6,064 nt of DNA, taken from contig JAQUMQ010000095.1 of NCBI GenBank assembly GCA_028718045.1, positions 1 to 6,064 of the forward strand, written 5' to 3'. Every line of letters begins with the position of its first letter. Position 1 is the stretch's first letter. The position numbers and the translations under genes are program-made. The stretch comes from Actinomycetota bacterium. Lineage in GTDB: Bacteria; Actinomycetota; Humimicrobiia; Humimicrobiales; Humimicrobiaceae. This document shows positions 1 to 5,618 of this stretch, piece by piece. Under the pieces are notes generated by a model. It saw only the letters and a list, made by a program, of their open reading frames with translations, ran no database searches and was not told the origin of the DNA.

Positions 1-110
1 CAGGACATTTACATCGGTAAAATTTAATGAAATAAAGGAAAAAATAATCATCTTGCTTCAATCTGAATAAACGATGCTTTTAAAATAACCGATTTAAATT
101 TCTCGGGTAC

Positions 111-137
111 AGATAAGGTATTTATACCTTTATATCT
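111..137 (-). terminator. Weak AT-rich stem-loop downstream of the M20 gene
   Basis: AAGGTA (115-120) and TACCTT (125-130) form a perfect 6-bp stem around a 4-base loop. With a small bulge, AGATA (111-115) can also pair with TATCT (133-137). It lies about 20 bases past the stop codon of the M20 gene in its direction of transcription. The stem has few G-C pairs and no run of T follows it on the minus strand, so it is at best a poor intrinsic terminator. It could equally be a chance structure in AT-rich DNA. Confidence 0.22.
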
Positions 138-156
138 AGTTATATTTAAGCAGCCA

Positions 157-1302
157 TTAAATTATTTTATCTAGGTTTAAAAATATATCTCTGTAAATAC
201 TCACACTTTTGAATATGTTATCTATGATAACATATTCATCTTTGTTGTGAATCACTTCAGGTGTTCCTGGTCCAAGAATTATTACCGGGATATTTAAATT
301 CGTATTTAAAACCGAACCATCTGTTGCATAAGACAACGCTATTTTTCTTTTACCCGATGCATATTTATTGATTATGCTTTTAATCTGCCTGGCAGCTTTG
401 CTTTCGGGGCTGACAAATGATGAATTTAAGCTATCTATTATTTTTAATTCATACTCGCTTTTTCTAAATTCCTTGCCGAGTATTAAATTAAGCTTTCTCA
501 TAACTTCCTGTATCGTTTCGGGAGGCGATATCCTTATATCCAGACCTACATTGCAACTGTCCTGAACAATATTAAAAAAACCGGGTGCATCCATAAAACC
601 TATATTAATGGTACTTTTTGTAAAAAATTTATTATTTTTTACAAAAAAATCGGGATCCATAATCTTTTCAATAAAACTCATCGCCATAAGTATCGCATTC
701 TTACCTTTTTCAGGAGAAGAGCCATGAGCTTGCTTTCCTTTGAATTTGATTTCAATCCAAATCTGGCCTTTTTGGCCAAGTCCTAAATTTAGGCTAGTTG
801 GCTCGGAAATGATCATCAGTTTGGTTTTTTTAACAATTTCGTTTTTTAAAAGATGCAAAGCTCCGGATTTATCAGCTTCTTCATCGCCAGTTAAAGCCAC
901 CGCGATATCGTATTTGGGTTTAATATTATTTTCTACAAGATATTTTAACGAAAACAATATGCTGATTATTCCGCTTTTCATATCTGAAGAACCGAGCCCG
1001 AAAATCCTGCCGTCTTTTACATTAACGCTGATATTATCGTTTTCATCAGTCTCTATATTCGAAAGATTGACAGTATCCAAATGTCCGCACGCCAATAAAT
1101 TCATGGAAGAATTTTCTCCGTTAAGCAATGCGATCAAGCTTTTTCTGGAATTTTCATGCTGAATTACTTCATATTTTATTTTTAAACCAGCAAGCATTTC
1201 GGAAATGAAATCAACTATATTGTCTTCGGCATGGGCACCGCTTCTCGAATCAATCTTTATCAACTCAATAGTACTTTTTATTATTTCTTCATGATTTTCC
1301 AT
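157..1302 (-). CDS. M20-family metallopeptidase/deacylase (ArgE/DapE/CPG2-like)
   Basis: A complete 381-residue protein, probably a cytoplasmic di-zinc amidohydrolase that cleaves an N-acyl or peptide bond at an amino-acid-like substrate. The full M20 signature is visible: GHLDTV with metal ligand H74 and D76; SSDMKSG with the metal-bridging D107; GDEE with catalytic base E141 and metal ligand E142; SEPT with ligand E167; and HNKDEY with ligand H352. The middle part (about 180-290) is the lid/dimerisation domain, with AHGSSP and H193. The usual GRG before the bridging Asp reads GLG here. There is no signal peptide or membrane segment. Length is normal for ArgE, DapE, LysK and carboxypeptidase G2 relatives. 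The substrate cannot be chosen from sequence alone, because no arginine or lysine biosynthesis gene is adjacent. The ATG at 1302 begins the homologous region and no nearby ATG competes, but it lacks a good Shine-Dalgarno sequence. The upstream neighbour on the same strand is the sugar-isomerase-like gene, 240 bases away. Confidence 0.93.
   Translation of the reverse strand: MENHEEIIKSTIELIKIDSRSGAHAEDNIVDFISEMLAGLKIKYEVIQHENSRKSLIALLNGENSSMNLLACGHLDTVNLSNIETDENDNISVNVKDGRIFGLGSSDMKSGIISILFSLKYLVENNIKPKYDIAVALTGDEEADKSGALHLLKNEIVKKTKLMIISEPTSLNLGLGQKGQIWIEIKFKGKQAHGSSPEKGKNAILMAMSFIEKIMDPDFFVKNNKFFTKSTINIGFMDAPGFFNIVQDSCNVGLDIRISPPETIQEVMRKLNLILGKEFRKSEYELKIIDSLNSSFVSPESKAARQIKSIINKYASGKRKIALSYATDGSVLNTNLNIPVIILGPGTPEVIHNKDEYVIIDNIFKSVSIYRDIFLNLDKII
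211..237. repeat. Perfect 12-bp inverted repeat with 3-base loop, inside the M20 gene
   Basis: GAATATGTTATC (211-222) and its exact reverse complement (226-237) flank a 3-base loop (TAT). The element lies within the last 10% of the M20 coding sequence and encodes residues 356-364, which follow directly on the metal-ligand motif containing H352. In the mRNA it would form a compact hairpin about 55 bases before the stop codon. No T-run follows, so it is not a normal terminator. The pairing is certain from sequence; any function is inference. Confidence 0.6.
615..647. repeat. Perfect 14-bp inverted repeat with 5-base loop, inside the M20 gene
   Basis: TTTTTGTAAAAAAT (615-628) pairs without mismatch with 634-647 across the loop TTATT. 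It encodes the Phe/Lys/Asn-rich stretch around residues 219-229 in the lid domain of the M20 protein. The stem is almost all A-T, and its homopolymer runs make chance pairing easier than the length suggests. The runs of six or seven A or T are also places where replication slippage or sequencing error could occur, but the reading frame is intact through them. Confidence 0.55.
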
Positions 1303-1313
1303 AGTTCGTTTTC

Positions 1314-1343
1314 AATTTATTTTTTAATATTCAAGATTATCAA
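1314..1343 (-). promoter_or_regulatory. Possible sigma-70-type promoter for the M20 gene
   Basis: On the minus strand, TTGATA (1343-1338; 5 of 6 to the -35 consensus) is followed after 18 bases by TAAATT (1319-1314; 4 of 6 to the -10 consensus). Transcription would start about 7 bases further on, roughly 5 bases before the ATG at 1302, giving an almost leaderless message. That would agree with the missing Shine-Dalgarno sequence. AT-rich gaps produce such matches often, so this is a candidate only. Confidence 0.3.
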
Positions 1344-1408
1344 TATTTTAAAACCTATTCAAAATCTAATACCGAAATTCAGCACTAAGGATTATCATTT
1401 TATCTTTA

Positions 1409-1471
1409 TTATCATCAAAAGTAAAAGGATTGCTTTTGATTATAATTTTAAAAATCTTCTTTTGATGATAA
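1409..1471. repeat. Three-copy 13-base repeat forming two alternative hairpins
   Basis: TTATCATCAAAAG (1409-1421) has an exact reverse-complement copy at 1459-1471. A second reverse-complement copy at 1433-1445 has one mismatch (T for G). The left copy can therefore pair either with the near copy (12 of 13 bp, 11-base loop) or with the far copy (13 of 13 bp, 37-base loop), and the two choices exclude each other. The element sits between the end of the isomerase-like gene and the start of the M20 gene. Neither strand has a T-run after it, so a plain intrinsic terminator is unlikely. An operator array, an RNA-stability element or a switch-like leader are possible. Confidence 0.6.
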
Positions 1472-1542
1472 AGCCAGCGAAGCATGCAAAAAACAATACT
1501 ATTTTTTATACCCTTGCGGTCATAATATTATTTTTTTAAAAA

Positions 1543-2958
1543 TTATATATAAAGATAATCCGAATATGGAAGTTTTTTTATCTTATTGATACCAAGCCAA
1601 TATGCCATTTCCTCAAGATAGGTACTTACATTTTCCATAACCAGAGGGTAGTGGTGAGGCAAACCGTTAAGAATCATCGTATTTGCAAGGTCCATTACTT
1701 TTATAGGTTCGTTATATAATTTAAGGTCATTTACCCAACCACGGCTTCCGTTAAAAGCTTTTTTGTTTTCGTCAAAGAATCTTCCTGTGAAATAATAAAA
1801 CTTTTTGCCTTCATCAAATAGTCTGAATACAGTCATTTCTGACTTTTTAAAAACAATATCGGTTATAGGTGCACAGTTCTTGATACTTTCATCATATTCC
1901 GCAAAGTAATGCTTATCGCAAATACATCCTCTGTTGTTAGCCATTTCTATTGGTGCCGAGCCGCAATGCCATAACAAAAGAGAGTCGTCATTTTCATCGA
2001 ATTTAGGAAGATCCATGGTTGCAACCGGTCTGTTTGTCAAAGCTTTAAGCACCATCATTGAAATAGTGCTTAAAACATCTGCTTCGCATCCGCCAGGAAT
2101 GCCGGCAGAATTAAGCATTGAATTTACAAGGCATCCCACCATCTCTTTTTTGGGCATCAGCTTGGGCCAGCATGAAAATGCGATCGCACTATAATTATTT
2201 TCCGCAGCTATTTTTTTAATAGCAAGAAACATACGAACGGAGTACTTAATCTTATCGTCTGAGGCTTTGCCAATTCTAATATTTTTGATCAATTTATCAT
2301 ATTCCTTATCGACCTCGACAGAAGATATTTTTTCTCCCAAAGCCATTACATCTTCGACTTCAAAATCTCTTGTAACATTTACTTTTAAATTTTCGTAAAT
2401 GTCTCTTGGATCTATCGTATGGTTTATATGGCCATCAGCAAGTTTTCCGATTTGAGCCACCCTTGCATTCTCAAGTGCTTTAATTGCCTTTAATGCTTTG
2501 ATCGTTATATTAAATCTTGGTTTGAAATACTTAGAATTAATATCTCCGAAAAACCATTTTATCTTTTTCGGATTAACCCCAAAATTATTTCTTGCGATAC
2601 CCGCATTTTGCGACAGGTTTACGAGAGACGCAAGAGGCATGGGACCTTCCTCACGCAACTCTTCAATTGCCCAAAGACCGAAAAAGGCTCTTGATTTCAT
2701 AATTTCAAAAATAAAATCGCCAACTATATACGATGGATGGAACAACAAACAAAAATCAATATTTTTATCATCCAGTTCTTTTCTTACCTGCTCTGCTTGT
2801 GACATTGAAGATATTATTGTATCGAAAACTACCAGTTCAAAATCCAGGTCTGATGCCATTTTAGATAGTTCTTTCTGATAATTTTTAAAAGTTTTTAAAC
2901 CTTCTGTAGAAAAACCGACCATAAATCCAGCAACAAAACCAATCTTTAACTTTGCCAT
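1543..2958 (-). CDS. L-fucose/L-arabinose isomerase family protein, substrate unknown
   Basis: A complete 471-residue cytoplasmic protein resembling the metal-dependent ketol isomerases of the L-fucose/L-arabinose fold, which convert aldoses to ketoses. Residues 1-150 look like the alternating alpha/beta N-terminal region. The central part carries the CEADV motif (C291, E292, D294), and D316 follows in ATMDLP. E292 and D316 are 24 residues apart, the same distance as the catalytic pair Glu337 and Asp361 of E. coli FucI as I recall them. Further candidate metal or substrate residues are H331 in WHCGSAP and H435/H436 in LPHHYPLV; one of the latter may play the part of FucI His528. The protein is shorter than FucI (about 590 residues) and close to AraA (about 500). 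The same superfamily includes sulfoquinovose isomerase, and many uncharacterised members, so the sugar should not be named. The start is secure because of an excellent ribosome binding site. No kinase, aldolase or sugar transporter is adjacent. Confidence 0.85.
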   Translation of the reverse strand: MAKLKIGFVAGFMVGFSTEGLKTFKNYQKELSKMASDLDFELVVFDTIISSMSQAEQVRKELDDKNIDFCLLFHPSYIVGDFIFEIMKSRAFFGLWAIEELREEGPMPLASLVNLSQNAGIARNNFGVNPKKIKWFFGDINSKYFKPRFNITIKALKAIKALENARVAQIGKLADGHINHTIDPRDIYENLKVNVTRDFEVEDVMALGEKISSVEVDKEYDKLIKNIRIGKASDDKIKYSVRMFLAIKKIAAENNYSAIAFSCWPKLMPKKEMVGCLVNSMLNSAGIPGGCEADVLSTISMMVLKALTNRPVATMDLPKFDENDDSLLLWHCGSAPIEMANNRGCICDKHYFAEYDESIKNCAPITDIVFKKSEMTVFRLFDEGKKFYYFTGRFFDENKKAFNGSRGWVNDLKLYNEPIKVMDLANTMILNGLPHHYPLVMENVSTYLEEMAYWLGINKIKKLPYSDYLYI

Positions 2959-2964
2959 AATGAT

Positions 2965-2971
2965 CTCCTTT
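2965..2971 (-). promoter_or_regulatory. Strong Shine-Dalgarno site for the isomerase-like gene
   Basis: AAAGGAG is read on the minus strand from 2971 to 2965 and is continued by ATCA towards the gene, so the match to the anti-Shine-Dalgarno end of 16S rRNA is nearly full length. The gap to the ATG at 2958 is 6 bases, near optimal. It fixes the start of this gene. It is by far the best such site in the window: the helicase and M20 genes lack anything comparable. Confidence 0.88.
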
Positions 2972-3066
2972 ATCGTTTTACTATTTTGTATTTTTGTTAT
3001 TTTAAAAAAAGATTTAAAAAACTGTCTTGCGTCATCAGATTAAAAATTTTTATTGAAATTCTGGAT

Positions 3067-3080
3067 TTTTGACGCTTTCA
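3067..3080 (-). promoter_or_regulatory. Catabolite-operator-like (cre/LacI-family) sequence
   Basis: On the minus strand, TGAAAGCGTCAAAA matches 12 of 14 positions of the degenerate Gram-positive cre consensus TGWNANCGNTNWCA. One half-site, TGAAAGCG, is complete. It lies about 110 bases before the isomerase-like start codon, a plausible place for an operator of a sugar-use gene. The right arm of a 6-bp dyad (GCGTCA 3029-3034, TGACGC 3070-3075) overlaps it. No CcpA or LacI-family regulator gene is in the window, and degenerate motifs match by chance, so confidence is low. Confidence 0.25.
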
Positions 3081-3151
3081 CAAAGAAAATAATTCAAACA
3101 TGTAAGTAAATTTTAACCTAACGCAAATTATTTGTATACTGCAATTTAATT

Positions 3152-3171
3152 AAAAATATTGCTTTTAGCAA
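3152..3171 (-). terminator. Weak candidate terminator after the helicase gene
   Basis: On the minus strand, TTGCT (3171-3167), a 3-base loop and AGCAA (3163-3159) form a 5-bp stem. It is followed by TA and then five T (3156-3152), about 30 bases past the helicase stop codon. The layout fits an intrinsic terminator, but the stem is short and holds only two G-C pairs. Confidence 0.3.
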
Positions 3172-3199
3172 AGGGAAAAGGTTTAAAACAAAATGATAT

Positions 3200-5500
3200 T
3201 TATTTTATTTTTTTAATGGGGGCTATACTTGCAAGTATCTTTTTTAATCCCACCGACTTAAAAACAACATCAAGCTCAAGATCATCCGAAGACTTCTTTG
3301 TTCTTAGTATCTCTCCGCTACCCCATAACTTATGTTCCACCACATCGCCAACTTTAAAGTCTAAAAAATCTTTTTTCTTTTTCAAGCTACCGTCGGAAGA
3401 TCTTTTAAAATTTTTGGATTTTCCTGAAAATTCATCTGTGTTTATATTTTTTTGTCCCGAATATCTTTCGTTATTTCCAAATTGAAAAACCGGCTTCCTG
3501 TTTGCAACATAGTTATCATCTTTGCCATATGGGTATAAAAGTGAGATATTTTCGTTTTCATCAATGAAAAGTTCTTCGGGTATTTCCCCGATAAACCTTG
3601 AAATTAACCTTTCGCGCTGATCCCCATAAATATAATGAAGGATTGAAGAAGTAAGAAAAACTTTTTCCTTTGCTCTTGTGATGCCTACATAGCAAAGTCT
3701 TCTTTCTTCCTCAACATCATCGGAGCCTCCGGTCATGCTTCTTACATGGGGAAATATTCCCTCTTCCAAACCAACGATAAACACTACCGGAAATTCCAAG
3801 CCTTTGGCATTATGCAGAGTCATCAAAGTAACCGTATCGGCATTTTCGTCATAATTATCGACTTCGGAAACCAGTGAAATTTCCTGTAAAAAATCATGCA
3901 AACTTAATTTGTTATTTTCCTGTATTAAGCTTCGATTTTCTTCAAATTCTTTTACGACAGTAAGGAACTCTTTTAGGTTGTCGACCCTGTTTAAAGATTC
4001 TATTGTGTTTTCGATAACAAGTTCTTTTATATACGATGTCTTTTCCCAAAGTTGCTGTATCGTCTCTTCAATAGTATGATTATCCAGATAATCCCTGAGT
4101 TCATCCAAAATATCTATGAAATCTCTTATTTTTTTTCTGGTCGAAGGATTTACGGTATTTATTCTTTCGATACCATAAAAAGCTTCACAAAAGGTAATAT
4201 CGTTATTCCGTGAAAATTTTTCAATATGCGAAATAGTGGTATTGCCTATTCCTCTGGTGGGAACATTGATGATTCTTGTAAGGCTTATCACATCTTTCGG
4301 ATTCGATATAACCTTAAGGTATGCAAGCATGTCCTTTATTTCTTTTCTATCATAAAACTTAAGACCTCCAAAAATACGATATGGGATACTTTCTCTTATA
4401 AAAATCTCTTCGATCGCTCTTGATTGGGCATTGGTTCTATAAAAAATCGCAAAATCCCTGAAGCTTTTATCGCTATTGCTTTCAATCATATCTTTGATTT
4501 TTTTAGCTGCGAATTTTGCTTCCTCCTGTTCGTTTTGAGCACGAAATTTCGAAATAAGCTCCCCTTCATGACTTTGCGTCCATAATTCTTTCTTGCTTCT
4601 TGAAAAGTTATTTTTGATGAGTTTGTTTGCGGCATCCAGAATAAACTTCGTCGACCTGTAATTTTGTTCAAGCTTTATTATTTTTGTATTCGAAAAATTT
4701 TTATCAAAATTTATTATGTTTGATACCTCAGCTCCTCTCCAGCTGTAAATACTTTGATCGTCATCGCCTACGACAAAAATTTTGTTGCTTCCATCGTGCA
4801 AAAGAACAATCAATTCGTTTTGCACAAGATTCGTATCCTGGAACTCATCCACCAGTATATACTTAAACTGATTTTGATATTTTTCTTTTACATCCGGATT
4901 ATTTTTAAGTAATTTCACAGTCAAAAACAAAAGATCGTCAAAATCAAGCGCATTTGCTTTAAAAAGCTCATTCTGATATAAGGGAAAAATCCTCGCCACA
5001 ATTTTTTCAAACGGGTCAAATGCCTTCTTTGAAAAACTTTCGTGATTCATCAGCTTATTCTTCGAAGTACTTATTACTTCCTGAACTGATTTTGAAGAAA
5101 CGGTCTTCAAATCATAACCTGTATCGGTAATGCATTTTGAAATCAACTTGAGGGATTCGGCACTGTTATAAATTATGAATTTTTCGTTATATCCGAAACG
5201 GCTTATTTCTTTTCTTAAAAGACGTGCACAAAATGAATGAAAGGTCGATACCCACATATATTGGCCGACTTTCCCGACCAGTTCTATCACCCTTTTTTTC
5301 ATTTCGCTTGCAGCTTTATTGGTAAAAGTAATAGCAAGTATTTCGAAAGGATCAAATCCTTTTTCCTTTATCAAATAGGCTATCTTGTACGTTAAAACAC
5401 GGGTTTTACCACTGCCTGCACCTGCAAAGATTAAAAGCGAGTTTTCGTTATTTAAAACAGCTTTAAGCTGCTGAGTGTTTAATTCTTTTTCAAGTTCCAA
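3200..5500 (-). CDS. pcrA: ATP-dependent 3'-5' DNA helicase, PcrA/UvrD type (superfamily 1A)
   Basis: A complete 766-residue helicase that unwinds DNA using ATP, acting in nucleotide excision and mismatch repair, in plasmid replication and in clearing recombinase or stalled polymerase from DNA. The ordered SF1A motifs are all present: Q-motif LNTQQ (8-12); Walker A GAGSGKT (27-33, K32); motif Ia ITFTNKAASEM (57-67); motif II VDEFQD (217-222, D218/E219); motif III GDDDQSIYSWRGA (245-257); motif IV EQNYRS (278-283); motif V TLHNAKGLEF (561-570); and motif VI YVGITRAKE (604-612, R609). A polar Lys/Ser/Asn-rich linker (about 640-712) leads to a Tudor-like module (about 715-762, GDVVEHKLWGSGEI) typical of PcrA, which in known members contacts RNA polymerase. 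Length is slightly above the usual 720-740. The start is a TTG at 5500: an in-frame TAA lies 27 bases upstream and no ATG or GTG intervenes. Only a weak AGG precedes it. RecB and Rep are excluded by domain layout and by the Tudor tail. Confidence 0.97.
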   Translation of the reverse strand: MELEKELNTQQLKAVLNNENSLLIFAGAGSGKTRVLTYKIAYLIKEKGFDPFEILAITFTNKAASEMKKRVIELVGKVGQYMWVSTFHSFCARLLRKEISRFGYNEKFIIYNSAESLKLISKCITDTGYDLKTVSSKSVQEVISTSKNKLMNHESFSKKAFDPFEKIVARIFPLYQNELFKANALDFDDLLFLTVKLLKNNPDVKEKYQNQFKYILVDEFQDTNLVQNELIVLLHDGSNKIFVVGDDDQSIYSWRGAEVSNIINFDKNFSNTKIIKLEQNYRSTKFILDAANKLIKNNFSRSKKELWTQSHEGELISKFRAQNEQEEAKFAAKKIKDMIESNSDKSFRDFAIFYRTNAQSRAIEEIFIRESIPYRIFGGLKFYDRKEIKDMLAYLKVISNPKDVISLTRIINVPTRGIGNTTISHIEKFSRNNDITFCEAFYGIERINTVNPSTRKKIRDFIDILDELRDYLDNHTIEETIQQLWEKTSYIKELVIENTIESLNRVDNLKEFLTVVKEFEENRSLIQENNKLSLHDFLQEISLVSEVDNYDENADTVTLMTLHNAKGLEFPVVFIVGLEEGIFPHVRSMTGGSDDVEEERRLCYVGITRAKEKVFLTSSILHYIYGDQRERLISRFIGEIPEELFIDENENISLLYPYGKDDNYVANRKPVFQFGNNERYSGQKNINTDEFSGKSKNFKRSSDGSLKKKKDFLDFKVGDVVEHKLWGSGEILRTKKSSDDLELDVVFKSVGLKKILASIAPIKKIK

Positions 5501-5618
5501 AGCAAAATATACCTGTTTCGTTTAAATGTAATCATAAATTTCTGGTTTAAGTCATGAAATAACAAAAAAATCATAAAATATTATAAGATTTATATTAAAA
5601 TACATATTATCTTTAATA

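Noticed and set aside
1..51. A minus-strand ATG at 51 with a frame open to the left edge (17 codons), possibly the next gene
   Set aside because: The visible stretch is too short to recognise, and the preceding GAAGCAAG is only a poor ribosome binding site. More sequence to the left is needed to decide.
1366..1485. A 39-codon minus-strand reading frame beginning with ATG at 1485 in the gap before the M20 gene
   Set aside because: No ribosome binding site precedes it, it shows no recognisable domain, and its sequence is dominated by the inverted repeats it overlaps. A random open frame of this size is common in such DNA.
1231..1539. A 102-codon plus-strand reading frame across the M20 start and the following gap
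   Set aside because: It overlaps the well-supported M20 gene antisense, has no ribosome binding site and is a Phe/Ile-rich product typical of antisense translation of AT-rich DNA.
2044..2074. 9-bp inverted repeat TTTAAGCAC / GTGCTTAAA inside the isomerase-like gene
   Set aside because: The length is within chance expectation for the window, the loop is 13 bases, and the region encodes a conserved part of the protein.
3159..3485. A 108-codon plus-strand frame beginning with TTG opposite the end of the helicase gene
   Set aside because: It is a shadow of the helicase C-terminal region on the other strand, with a Ser/Phe-rich composition and no start signals.
5580..5585. Exact TATAAT on the minus strand in the gap before the helicase gene
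   Set aside because: No acceptable -35 element lies 16-18 bases upstream, and the surrounding sequence is nearly all A and T, so an exact hexamer is expected by chance.
5593..5618. TATTAAA/TTTAATA dyad directly after the DAHP synthase stop codon, considered as a terminator
   Set aside because: The 7-bp stem contains no G-C pair, has a 12-base loop and is not followed by a T-run.
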